From the NCBI GenBank assembly GCA_002118135.1, contig BDIU01000016.1, positions 124,001-188,000 of the forward strand: 64,000 bases of DNA, written 5' to 3'. Positions within the stretch are counted from its first letter, which is position 1. Each line of letters starts with the position of its first letter. The notes beneath the pieces were generated by a model. It was not told the origin of the DNA. It made no database searches and saw nothing but the letters and a program-made list of their open reading frames with translations. This document shows positions 1 to 13,200 of the stretch, one piece after another. The stretch is from Trebouxia sp. TZW2008 (lineage: Eukaryota > Chlorophyta > Trebouxiophyceae > Trebouxiales > Trebouxiaceae). Both the position numbers and the translations under genes were made by a program.

Positions 1-174
1 CAGAAAGTCAACCTCTTCAAGCAGATAACTTGAAAGGGACTGTACCTGAGCATGAGCCCCTGCTTGCTTTCTGCAGTTGCTCTTTTTGTAACTGTTGGCA
101 GCTCTTGACCCCTGTCTTTCACCAGAATGTCAACCTTCTCAAGGTTATGATTTGAAAGCAAGCGCATCTGGGCA

Positions 175-343
175 TCAGCCGCTGCTTGCTTGCTGCAGTT
201 GCTGTTTTGTAGCTGTCAGCAGCTGTTGACTCCGCTCTGGAACCAGAAAGCAGCATCTGTGCGTCAGTGTGTGCTCCAGAAATGCCTTCCAAGGAGGGCT
301 TTTCTGCAAAGTGGCCCTGTGACCAATCACCCATATGCTGCGC
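175..343 (-). CDS. SEN1: Helicase last exon, after motif VI
   Basis: The acceptor ...TTTTGCGCAG precedes the exon, and its first base completes the AGG of ALTRAR. It reads [15 protein letters not shown] followed by WKAFLEH, matching the 'W-x-L-G-N-x-x-T-L' segment that follows motif VI in SEN1/UPF1 helicases. It then reads a Gln-rich tail to a TGA at 175-177. A diverged copy of the tail lies at 1-110 and stays open with a GT donor at about 45, so an alternative C-terminus past the window edge is possible. Confidence 0.75.
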
Positions 344-3300
344 CTGCGCAAAACAGGTAACACTGCGTTGCCAACAATTCACAAGCAAACAATGTCTGCA
401 TGACAGTTTAGGCAACCATGAATGACTGACTCCTAACATTACCTGCTTCACACAATCACCCACATCACCCGTCTGCAAATGCACAGCCTCATTTGCCCCA
501 AATGCCATTGAGACCAATGCAGAGGCAAATCAGGCTGGTGCAACACCATCTGCTTCCGGCTTTCCATTCATTTGATTCCAGTTTCATTCCGAAAATGCTA
601 GGCAGGCTCAGCAGGTCCAGCTAGGTACATACTACTTTGGTCCTGAACCCTTTGTACTGAGCATGCGGTCCTTCTCACGTCGAGGATGCTGTGCAGCAAT
701 ACAACCAGACAAGTAACCCGACCTGCAGTGACAGCGTGTTTTGCTATGCAGATGACTTGTGCTTACACAGCTGTGGCTGCGGCGGTTTTTAAACGCATGC
801 ACATCACTGCCCCAGAAGCAATTGGGCTTTGTTCAATTGCATTTGCTTCCCTAGCCAATATCAATAGTTTGAGGGCTTTCTCACATGCTTCATGTGCATA
901 CTGAATTTGGCTGGAAGTGCTCATCACTTTATTTTGCTGAGCATTCATCAGCAGGCAGTGGCAGATCAGTGTCACAGTCACACAATATCAACCGAAGCCC
1001 AATGAACGCGGCACAAGCTAGACTACCTTGGGTTCAGAAAGCACCACAGAGATATGGGCAATCGCAGTGGCATAAATACTAAAAGAATGATGGACAGCTT
1101 GGTTGCTGAATTCCATTGCATTCCATCTGAAAATTCATTTAGTTTCTGTTACACCAGGCTGGTCACAAGATTGTGAAAGTTGACACACACCTGGCTGTTG
1201 CAGTGCGTATTTGCCGACATATACAGCAATTGTTGTTACAGTGATTACTACAAATCCTGTCGTACAGAGCCATGCTCTTTGTATGCGGAAAGCAAATAGT
1301 CCTGGCAAATGCAGGCCGCATGAATGTGGCAAGCAATGAAGGCAAATACGATATGTGCGTATTTAGCTCCATTGCTTGCCACATTCATTCAGGGCACATT
1401 TGCCAGGACTATTTGTACCATAAAACTTGCCATACAAAGCCATTGTCTTTGTATCGATTGCGGACCTGGCCCTTGTGAGTGCCACATTCATGCGGCGCAC
1501 ATCTGCCAGGAAGCCCACTCCTCTTCTTCCGCCCCCAACAGCCCCAGGGCTGTCTCCTTCATGTGCCCTTACACAGCTGAACAGCACCACATCCGCTTCT
1601 TTGCCCTGTATGCACGCACAGACTCTAAGGTGCCATCAGACTGGTCTTACATGAGACACCAGAAGAAGAAGATGAGGAAGAGATCTGGACAAGAAGAAGA
1701 GCAAGCCCCAACGGCTCCAGAAGTGTCGCCTTCATGTGCCCTTACACAGCTGAACAGCACCACATTTGCCTCCTTGCCCCGTGCATGCATTTAGAGCTCA
1801 GGGTTTAGCGACTTCACCCGCACTCAAAAGCTGCAAGCAGGCTGAATGTGGCCAAGAAAAAGCAGAGGAAGTTGCAGCTGTCGCCAGAATCAAATTGAAG
1901 ACACTGGGTGCACACATGCTGCAAGTCTCCGTAAGAAAGCATGAAACATTCCATGCTTGGGCAGATCCTAGTTCACATGCTGCTGAAGTACCATCTGACA
2001 TAACCTTGGATGTGACAGATTGTGAAGATGAGTCACACTAAATGCTTGAAAGCTACATGCATTTACATGACACTCACAAGAAAAGTGTCAACATCATCTG
2101 ATGCACAGGCTACTTGCTTCAAAGCTGCATACTTAGAATACTCAACATCACAGTGGACGTCAAAAAGGCTCAAAATGAAATGCCTTTGCTGCAGGCCGTT
2201 TTCTGTGGCAACTTTGCCATTGGGAGGGCTGATGCAGCATGCGTTACCTGCCACTGACTTACCTGAAGCCATCTATGATAGCGCAATTGACATTGTGGGT
2301 TGCTGACTGGTGTGTTTTACCTGAAAGCCATCCACTGTAGCAAACTCAACATTGGAGAGAGTCGATTTGGCATGCTGGCGAGCAAAGGTGGATCTGAGCA
2401 GTGCCAACTGTGCCTTATAGGGCGTCAGAACAGCAACTGAGGCGACTTCTGGTCCAAAGTCCTGCATTAGACCTGCAGCAAGCCACAGCTTTTCCTAACA
2501 ATGGAGCAACGGGTTCAATTCCCACGTTGGGAAAATTGAGGATAGTTGCAAAAACCAGGCGAAGTGCCAGTTTGAAAGTTGGCAGCTTTCATGGGCAGCA
2601 GTGCCGATTGTGCCTTAGGGCGTCAGAATGGCAACCAAGGCGATTCTGGTCCAAAGTCTTGCATTAGGCCTGCAGCAAGACAAAGCTTGTGGGACCATGC
2701 AACAACGGTTCAATTCCCATATTGAAAGAGTTGAGAATGGTTGCAACAACCAGGCAAAGTGCCTGTTCGGAAGCTGGCAGTTCTCAACTGCAGCAGTGCC
2801 GACTGTGCCTTGTGAGGCGGCAGAACAGCGACTGATGCAGTTTCTGGTCCAAAATCCTGCATCAGACCTGCAGCATACCACGGCTTTGTTGTATAACGGA
2901 GTGATGATTCAATTCCCGAGTTGGAAAACATTGAGAATCGTTGCAAAAGCCAGTCAAAGTGCCACTTCAGGAGCCAGCTAGGCATCAAGATTGCCACTGA
3001 GACAACTTCTGGTCCAAGTTGGGGATTTTTGGTTGCAAATCTCAGGCAGTGTGCGAGTTTGTATGACAACATTACTGAAGTGCAGCAGTGCCAGCTGCGC
3101 CTTATTGGGCGTCAGAACGGCAACTGAGGCAACTTCTGGTCCAAAGTCTTGCATCAGACCTGCAGCAAGACAAAGCTTTTCCTTGACAATGTAGCAACGG
3201 TTCACCTCCCAAGTTGAAAAGTCATGTTGCCAAAGGTGGACTTGAGCAGTACTAGCTGTGCCTTGTAAGACGTCAGAATGGCAATAGAGGCAATCTCTGG

Positions 3301-4177
3301 TCCAAAGTCTTGCACTGTACCTGCACCAGGACCAAGCTGTTGTTGGCAATGGAGTCATTGTCCAAATCTCAAATCAGAAAATCAATTTGCCAAAACCAGG
3401 CAAAGTGTCAGTTGCACACAGCAGCTTTTAAGTGCAGCAGGACTTTACAGTACAGAAGTAGCATGTGCACAGTGCACAATATATGAACGTTGCAGTATCT
3501 GCGAATGGCAATTGCAGCAATATCGTGGTTGCGAAGATGTCAATGTTGATGTGGATGCTGCAGTCACTACAATTATCAATCACAAACATGTCACGACAAG
3601 CAGCGCAAAAGGGCACAACAGTACAGACTCAACGGCATTTAGTAGCCATGCATTGTTGATAACAAGCCCATGATCATTGTAACAATTCTACTGTGTTGCC
3701 ATTTCACATGCTCTCATGCATGACAAAAGTGTTTCTTTTGCAAAATGTCACAGCTGTTCAAGGGCGAATCTCATGAATGCTTACTTAGCATTTGAAAGCA
3801 AGACAGCATACCTGCAAATAGCGTGCAGGCCACATCTGCTTCACTATGGTTGGAGAGGGAGGTGCTCGTGGGCCCCCCTCCACCCCTGATCCCACCCCTC
3901 TCTGACCCCAAGCTGCAAGCCAAATGACCTTCAGCCATGCATACTTGCAAATATGTCAATTGCAACAGGTTGTATTGGAGAAGCAATGCAAGTCATTGAC
4001 GCACTGCAAACAGGGTGCAGGCCACATCTGCTTCATTATGCTTGTAAAGAGATGTACGACTATGTGTTGCACCAGACAGACAAAGAAGTATACAAACAAG
4101 TGAACAAAATGAAGAAGAACAACTAGCAACAAATGAGCCCAATCAGCAAGCAACAGCAGCAGCAGCAGCGGCGGCAG

Positions 4178-4213
<36 letters not shown>

Positions 4214-7200
4214 TTGAAGAAGTCGAGGGCAAAGCAGCAGCAGAAGAAGAAAATGAAGTAGAAGAAGCAGAATATACCTGCAGTCAAAAAAGGCAAGGGG
4301 CGGGAAACAGGGCCGTTTGTGAAAGTCCGCCGCCCTGCTGCCAACAGCCCCTGCTAGGGCTGATGTGCCATCCTTCAAACTGCCCTGATAGAAGAAGAGG
4401 GACGGCCAGACGCTGATCTCCGGGTGCATGCGGTACTGCTCTGACAGCATTGTCACTGGATAGCCAGCCTGGATCAAAATGATAATTATTGGAAGGAATT
4501 GAGACAGTAATCACAAAAATGACAATATTATTCTAGTGTGCCTGGTAGAAGAAGAAGGACGGCCAGGCGCTGATCTCTGGGCGCATGCAGTATTGCTCTG
4601 ACAGCATTGTTACTGGCTAGCCAGCCTGCATGTTCACCACGATTCTGAAACAGCAATGAAAAGTGACAACAACAGTGACACCAACAGCCAGGAGAAACCG
4701 CCCTGATGGAAGCAGACTTTGCGAGTTGCAGATGAGAAACAAGGCAGATTACATCACACCTGTTGACGCCTTCAAGAGGGACTTAGCCAGAATCCCTAGC
4801 CTGAAGTGCGCCAGACAGGCTTTGCAGTGCAGTACCGTGCAGCATGTTGGCACGGATGAGCCAATCTCAAGTTGCCAATTGGTCAGATTCATGACAGCAT
4901 AGCTTGTCGCAGTCAGACCTACTAAAGCCTCTCAGACAGGGACTGAGCTAGAATGCTAGCCTCAGCTGCACAGGACAGGCGTTGCAATGCAAGATGTATT
5001 CTGCACAATGTAGATTGTTCAAAATTGACTTGCCAGTTGTTCATGGAGCACAAGAACCAGATTGCAGCAGAGTTCAAGGTGCCAGGGACAGACCTCTTGG
5101 AGACTGTCAAAGAGGCATTGAGCTGCAATTTGGCTTTGCCGCATGCTGATTGGACATAAGACGGATTGCAGCAAAGCTCAACCTGTCAAGGACAAACCTG
5201 TTGAAGCCTCTCAAAGAGGGATTGAGCCAGATTGCTAGCCTCTGCTGCCCTTGACAACACTGTTGGGGGTAGCTGCTTGGGGTCCCCCACCAAAACCACA
5301 TGACCCCCAGGGGCAAGAAGCTGAAGAGGCACTAATGCTGCTGGTTCTAGCGCCTGTGCTGCCTGCAGAGCCACCAAAAGAAGGTGAACAGGCACAAAGC
5401 TTGACAGCCAACACAATTGCACTTGGAGCCCTGGCTGCCTTTGTCTGCTGTGACATGTTTAGACGTGCGTCACAGCAGCGCTATTGGTTGCAGCTAAAGG
5501 CATCAGTCATGATGCCACTGAACACCTAAGACTGGGTCATCAAGTGAAATCAGTGCTTTCACTGAAGGTTCGCCGGCTAATGCAGCACAGCAGCAGCTGT
5601 CCTGGCAGCTGCCTTCATGGCCTTGAACAGTTTGCTTGGGGTTGACCCCGCACCCTTGACCAGGCAGCGTATGCAGTTCACTTTCATTAGACCGCTCATT
5701 GTGCATTCAGATCATGGGCCACATCTGACGTTGTCAATCATGATGGCGTTGAACAGAATGTTTGGGGTTGACGGCCCCTTGAATAGGCTCAGCAGATCTC
5801 CCGCTGCTGATGACAGAGTGCATGAGCACTATAGCTATGGGTAAATGCAGCGGTTATGGCGGCAGCTGACCTCATCAATGACGATGGCATTGAACAGCAT
5901 GATTGGAGTTGGCACCAGTGCCTTGACAACATAGCACATGCAATGCCTCTTACAAATTTTGGTCGCATGTGCACTGCAGCGCAAATGACAGCAGCAGTTG
6001 TTGGAAAGGTTTAGGAGGAGGTGGTTCAGAGGGAAAAGGGGAGGGGTTTTGGGTGGCAGCCACCTCATCAATTATGATTGCATTGAACAGCACAAAAGGG
6101 GTTGACACTGCACCCTTTGCCAATCTCAGCAGATCCACCCCTGCTGATGCCAGGGTGGATGTGTGTTGCGGCTATGAATAAACGCAGCAGTTGAGGCGGC
6201 AGCATCATCAATCATGACGGCATTGAACAGCATGGTTGGGGTTGACCCCGGCCCCTTGACCAGGCTCAGCACATGCCACGCCTTTTTCAAAACATGCATG
6301 GAGCATGAGCACTACAGCTACAAAAACAGCAGCATTTGCTGGGAAGCTCAAGGGAGAGACAAGGGGGATGGAAGGGAGGGTGGTGCGGGGGGCAGGGGAG
6401 GTGGTCAGTTTGGGTTGCAGCCAACCTCATCAATCATGATGGCATTGAACAGCATAGTTAGGGTTGATCCCGGCCCCTTTACTAGACTCAGCAGATCCCC
6501 CCCTGCTGATGAAAGGGTGCAAGCCACGACTTCTGCACTCTGCACCACAGCCTGCCTGACCCCCCTCTTAGCCCTGTGGGCTGCCTCCTTACCCTCTTTG
6601 ACCTGCATGAGTATACACAAAAAGCTGAAAGAGACAGAATGGCCTCACACTTAGAAGGTCTAGGGAAGAGACATCAACTGCAAATCTGACAACAGCTGCC
6701 TGGAGACCCTGAACAACAGCCTGCATTGACCCTCTCTTAGCCCTGTGGGCTGCCTCCTTACCCTCTTTCACCCGAACCAATACATACAGACTATGGTCAG
6801 GATACATAGACACACACCCAGAAGATGGAATGATAGAGTACGGCTGCATCAACCCAGAAGAAAGTTTGATCTATCAGGCGCCAAAGAATGATGACACCCA
6901 ATTCCTTATTCCTGCCTTCAAGCAGGAGTGTTCCTTGAGATACATGTGTCATTCAGTATAATACTGATACAATAACTGTAAAGACTGTTGTCATGTGTCA
7001 GACCTTCATCAGCCGTTCTTACCATGACACTCAAGACAAGCTCGTTTGGCAAGAAAGCTTGTGCCACACACGACTAGCATCTCTTCAGAGTGTAAGAGAC
7101 ATGCATGTTATGCTGTGATCACTAGCACTTATCATCATGTTCAGATTTCTACCTGTTGCCTGGCTTCTTGGAGCTGACCATACAGCAGTCTCCGTTTCTG

Positions 7201-10200
7201 CTTTAGTCCTGGTAGATCACTTGGCTGAGCCCCTTTGATCCTAGGATCAACCCCTGATCCCCCAGCTTTGACATCATCCTTTCTGTCACTCTTGACTTTG
7301 GCGCCTTTGCTACTGTCCAGCTTCACATCAAGGTCTGTTGTAGCCCTTGACTCTTCTTTTTTGCCAGTTCTGCCAGACACAGCAACCTCTGTCCTTTTGG
7401 TAGAGCTTGATCTGACATGAGTAAGGGATGACTCAGAGGCTGCTGATTTGTCAGTCTTCTTTGCTTTGCTGCCTGTCGGCATGTGATGTTGATGGTGTCC
7501 TTGATCATCCTGAACATCAGGGCTTGATCCTGATTCATCCCTCTTCCGCTTTTTCTTCTGCTTGTCGGCTGCAGCTGCTTCTGCAGCTTCTGATGGGCGG
7601 CCAGAAGTCAAATTTGGAGAATGGGAGGGAGTTGTCCTGACTGGACTGAGTGATCTGGACTTGCTTTCCCGCCTAGAATTTGAGTGATCTGCTGCAGCGC
7701 GCCCAGGGACAGCATGTATTGGGGCAGTAGTGTTTGGCAAGGGTGCATCATGCTGTGCATGCTGTGCATGCTCTGCCAGCTTGATTTGATCTGAAACAGC
7801 GTCCAATTGGCTTTTGATGTCATCACAGCGCTTCCTGCCATCATTGCTTGCAGCTGCACGGAACACAAGTAAATGTCTCCTGGCATTTGTACTTCCTTCA
7901 CAATGAATCAGGCTTGTGATTGGAGTAATAGCGAGGCAGAATCAGAATGTGAATGGCAGGCATCATGACAAAGAGACAGTCTGCGACTGACGGCATGAGA
8001 ACAAACGAATCTGCCAATTTGGATGACAGCATGATTTCAAAGCTACCTGGAATCTGACCCTACACAAGTTGGGATGTGATCCCAAATGCAATCTTGTTTT
8101 TGGGGGATGCAGATGTTTGCTGAACTAAAGCATGAGACACAAGCATCCAGGGCAAATATTGCAATATACCAACAAGCATGAGACACAAGCATCCAGGGCA
8201 AATATTGCAATATACCAACAAGCATGAGACACAAGCATCTAGGGCAAACATTGCAATGTACTAACAAGCCCTAGTGCACTTGCCATCAGCACAGACCCCT
8301 CTGCAATAATTTCATTAGGCAAGCAATTAGCTTGATTGATAGGATTTGAAGCAGACAGTATTGCTCAGCAGGGTGATTCAGACGCAACGCTTTGGCTGTC
8401 AGAGCCTGCTTGGGCGTTTGTAATTGCTGCTCACCTGCAGCCTTCAGTGTTTGTCCGTCCTTCTGTGCATAGCGATCTGCCACTTGATCCATAGCCCACA
8501 TGACAACCCCAGGGCTCATTGTTTCATCCCGCCCCATTCTTACCATTCCTGGCTGCCTTCTGGTTTTCCCAGTGCCTATGGGTCATGTGCAATGCCATCA
8601 GGGTCTTTACAGGGTTTGAACCTTGTAGCAATTGCTGTCAAGTCATCACAAAATCATGGATTTGGTCTTGCAGCACAGGGTTAATTGCGGCCCATTCTTA
8701 CTATACCCGGCTTCTTCTGGCTTTCCCACTGCCCATGGGTCATACGTAGAATCAGGGTTTGGGTAGGGTTGAACCCTTCTTGTGTGCGCATTTGTTTGCA
8801 GAAGTAAGGAGTGGCGCATTTTGATCACAAAGCTCATTGTTTGCCCCATTCTGACCATTCCTGGCTGCCGCCTGGCTGTTCAGTGCCCATGTGTCATGCA
8901 CAATGCCATTCTCAGGTGTCAATCAGCTTCAGACTTTTTAGCACTAGCACTCAACATACTGTTGCACAAAACAGTGCATTGCAACTTTGGACGCCCCACC
9001 AGCAGGACAATGTACCCTGTTGATGCCATGTGCGCCCTAAGGGTCGCGAAGAACCTGAGCGAACCCTGTTGTGTGCGGCCGCAGCTAACGCGCAAAACCA
9101 TTACGTCAAATTCCGTGAAGTTGGGGCGTCCCAACATGTTCGAAGTGCAGCCTTGCTGTCTGCATCTCCGTCAAGCCTTAGCAAGCCAGGGTTGCCATTT
9201 GGCTATGCCTATGCGACCAGAACATGTCACTGGCTTTCACTGGTCCCTGAACTAAAGTCAGGATCTATATTGGTGCACAGCCAGCATGCAAAAGCACTGC
9301 TGGAGGTTGTGTAGTTGGTCACCAGTCACTTGTAATGCGGATCATGTGGTTTGTCATGTGCCATTTTGCATAACTCACTGATGACTCACCCATTAGTAGC
9401 CCAGGGCTTGCTAGCCTGGCAATCAGCTCATCAATAGCTGCATTGGACTGCGCACAAACCAGAATTCTGAACTTGGGCACAGGGGCAGGGGCAAGGGCAT
9501 TTGCTGATCCAGCCCTGCCCTTGCTGGGGACCTGCCCTGAAGCTGCAACCTTGTCATTGCCATGTGATGCGCCCTCCCAAGGAAGCTGGTTGGAAGCCAT
9601 GACAGGTGCTGAAGAAGAGGAAGGCGGTGCAGGGGCTTCAGCTGGAGGGCCATTGGGGGCAGCCCTAGGATCAGGCTGCTGGGCCTTAGGGTTTGGAGGT
9701 GTGTAATGCTTAGCTAACAGTGCTGAGATGATGGCAATGATGGCAGATGTCTTGCCTGTGCCAGGTGGACCCTGCGCATCACACGAAGGTATATTTGCCA
9801 TCTCACGTCAACAGGCAGAAAGATGAAGGCTAGAACGACCTGTGGATCTGCGCTGATTGCAACAGCAGCAACTTCTTTGTTCATGTTTTTCCCCATGTCA
9901 TGTAAACACAAGGTAGCAAAACGCTAAAGTCCAAACACACACAAACTGAGAAGCAGTGAACCACCATACGTACTCGATACGCAATAGTAGTGAACAATAC
10001 GCAGTATTTGCATATATCACTTACTCAGTGCAAATTGTGGAGGATGCAATATGTTGGGGTCGATATGCAATACCTGACACACAAGTGTTTTACAGCATTA
10101 ATCACTGAAATGAAGAGCATGGCAATTCACTGCTGAAAAAAAAATTCGACCTGAAGCAGACTGAACAAGGCTTGGCCAGGATTCACAACAGTGGCAATGG

Positions 10201-13200
10201 CTGCCTGTTGTGAGCTGTTGTAATGCTCTCTCAGCTGTTCCTTCAAGCCTGCAGCTATGCCTGTGCACCTGTGCCATACATACCACCCTCAACGTCGTCC
10301 AAAACACACAACATATGTAAACATGGAACAGCCTTACAATAGTAGCGATGATGGTGTTATGTATGTGCAGTAGCTTTCAGCAACATCTGCCAGATTTCAG
10401 TGGCACCAATCTGAATTTGCTAGATTGGCCGCTGCTCCGCATCTCTGTATGTGCAACAAATGTCCAAAGGCAGCCTTGCTGCCTTGATCTTTGGATTGCA
10501 TGTTACAGTAAACTCTCTTTGTAAAGACACTCGATGTAAGGACAATCTTGATATAAGGACAACGCCGTTGGTACCCAATCAATGCTTTCTGACTGCAGCG
10601 GTCCCTCTGAGTAGGGACAATTCGATGTAAGGACAATTTTTTTGGTAACCAAAGCAGTCGTTACAAAGAGATATTACTGTATACACAATCACACCTAAGA
10701 AAGATGTGTCAATGGATTGTCCCAAGAGGCCGATGGTTGATGGTGCATGTGACAGGCAAATGCATAAGCAGCATGTTGTGTAAGCAGTGTTGTGCATGCG
10801 CATGATCTTTTGCAAGATGTATGCAGATATGTCCCCTCATGAACACAGTTGCAAATGCCACCTGACATGCCCTCTGATGTCAGCATGGGGGTGACATAGC
10901 AGAGCTGATTGCAGAATTCATGCCGCCACAAGACATGTCTTCTCTGCATAAAAAGAGAGAGAAGGAGAATTGCAACAGGCAGAAGAAGAGCACAAGAAGA
11001 TGATCACTTAGCCAGGGTAGCTGGAGATGTCTTGGGGGGTGCAGTTGGGTGAAGAAGCTGTGTGCGCAGCGGCTGCGGTAGCTTGGATGTATGGCACAAA
11101 GCCTGCAAGCAAAGATACACCAGTGTTCAGATGCATGTGCTATCTTTGCTTTCAATGTAAGGCCACAACACAAGAGGGGATAACACAAGAGGGGAAGTGA
11201 TTGCCTACAATGACTTGACCTGCCACTTAGGTCTTGCGTGCTTTGGATCACCTAACGTACGTCCTCAAATTGGTAGCGCATAAATAATAAAATCTGCCCT
11301 GCGCGATCAGCTCGGGTAACTATCTTGCCCCTGCGCAAAGCGCTCTGCGCGAAGCAATTCAATAATTGTTTTGGCTAAAAAGTCCCCAAAACGCTTTAAA
11401 TTCACGATTTTCGGCCGATTTTGGCCATGTTTTGCCAACTGCACGATGCCTCAAAACCCCTCAAGGCCCTGCGCAAATAGAGTGCTCAAAGCCCTAAAAC
11501 AATTCAAAATTTTGGGATGCGCGATTGATTCGAGGACGTATGGTACTACAGTGCTTGCAAGTGGTTTGGCACGAGTCAAAATGCTTTGCTTGGCAAGATT
11601 GACAAGAAGAGCTTGCCTTTGCATTTGGCTATGCAGCAAATGACCACAAGGGGAACCTGGTTACTCGAGATTGAGTCAACGAAGCAAACAACTGCAGAAA
11701 ATACGCTATAGGGCAGCGGCACAGTTGTGGATTCCAACACATCAGGCAGCAGGACCGCTTGGCATGCTTAGCAGAATAAAGAAAACAATTTGACGATAGC
11801 AGTAAATATAACAAGACGTAATAAATGAAGAAAACAATTTGAAAATAGCAGTCAATATAACAAGACGTGCTAAATGAAGAAAACAATTTGACAATAGCAG
11901 TAAATATAACAAGACGTAATAAATGAAGAAAACAATTTGACAATAGCAGTAAATATAATCAGACGTGATGCCAGTCTTGCTGAGGTCAACACCGTGCAGG
12001 TATGTTGTCTTTGAGGTATAGGACACATGACAAATGCAGGTGCCGGCGGCTTACAATGAACTGGCGAAGGTGGGGAGTCCAAGACATCAGACGGCGGGAT
12101 TGCCACATGGACTGAAGCGTAAGAGCCCGCTGAGCTTGAGCGCTGCTGCTGCTGCTACCTGCATCAATTATAGTACTTAGGGCTGCTGTTGATGGCAACT
12201 TGTGACATATGCCACAAAAGAGCACCTTGGCTGCCGAGTCGAGTGAGTTTAAGGCTGTCTGGAGTTGAGGTTCTGACGGAGCTGTTCTCATGCAGCAAGC
12301 AGCAGACAGCAAGCAGACTGCAGCTTGGCTGTGTCTTGCACAATAGACTAACGCATTTTGCCTGTGTTGAGCTGTGCAGCTGCACATTCTGCTGAAGAAT
12401 TTCAAGCGCGACCTCGTAATTGAACCACACACGCAATAAATCTAATTTCTTGATTTTGTTCAGCAGTCAGGCAGACTGTAACATATGCCACAAGTTTTTC
12501 AGTAATACATGATGCAGATAATCTGGTTTGCAACTGGGTCAATAGCTGAAACCCTAGACCTTTGTTCTTCTTCAGCTCACCAGACAGACAGACAGTAGCA
12601 TATGCCACAAGCTTTCTGGATCCATCCAATTCTTTCTCACTTTCCACCTTGTCAACCAGCGCCATGAGGGCTGCAGCCCTCTGCCCTGCCCTGCCAGCTT
12701 CCGCCTTGACTCCCTCACTGGTCAAAGAATGAGTCAACAGCAACAGATCTTCTCCCCTTACAGCCTCCCTGAACAAGTTGAGGTTTAGTAATGTCATTGT
12801 GAGGGCGATTCCCTGGATGATCAACATCAGGGCTGCAGCTTTCTGCCCTGCCCTGCCAGTGTTTGCGTTGAGTCCCTCACTGGTCAAGGAATGAGTCAAC
12901 AACAGCAGGTCTTATCCCCTATAGCTTCTCTGAGCAATTCAAAAACTAGCCAAGGGCACTTTTGTGCTTTTATTGAAAGCTTTGAGTCATCTCAGGTGAG
13001 TTTTGTGTCATTGCCGTCTTGACAAGCTTCAAACATATACCCTCCACTCTGCTGCTTGTATTGAGACCCCATCTACTTATACATATGTACACACTCTGGA
13101 AACCACGTCACAGTCCAGGGAGTCACAAACAAGTAATTACTTTGGCCGTGGTCATCTGAAAGCTGGCCTGTCATCAAGGCTCAAGCACAAGCTGAATAGC

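Larger units (their letters stand above)
10680..12400 (-). other. Stretch without a firm gene model inside the helicase locus
   Basis: Apart from the MITE at 11258-11540 and the 49-bp repeat, only possible exons are seen. One is about 10995-11100, a short Ala/Ser/Pro-rich open frame. Another is about 12130-12436, with [19 protein letters not shown] and [14 protein letters not shown]. Neither could be tied to a neighbour by phase. Confidence 0.35.

Noticed and set aside
119..517. Long minus-strand open frame of 132 codons
   Set aside because: Its frame is out of step with the conserved [10 protein letters not shown] exon; it runs through the acceptor at 344 and is a shadow of the last helicase exon.
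2495..2530. GGTTCAATTCCC, like a tRNA B box, repeated near 2706 and 2905
   Set aside because: No A box or cloverleaf could be formed; it is part of the intronic half of the motif V junction repeat.
4090..4477. Minus frame with a long Leu run after motif IV
   Set aside because: The Leu run is read-through of the CAG microsatellite beyond the GTATAT donor at 4276-4277, so it is intronic.
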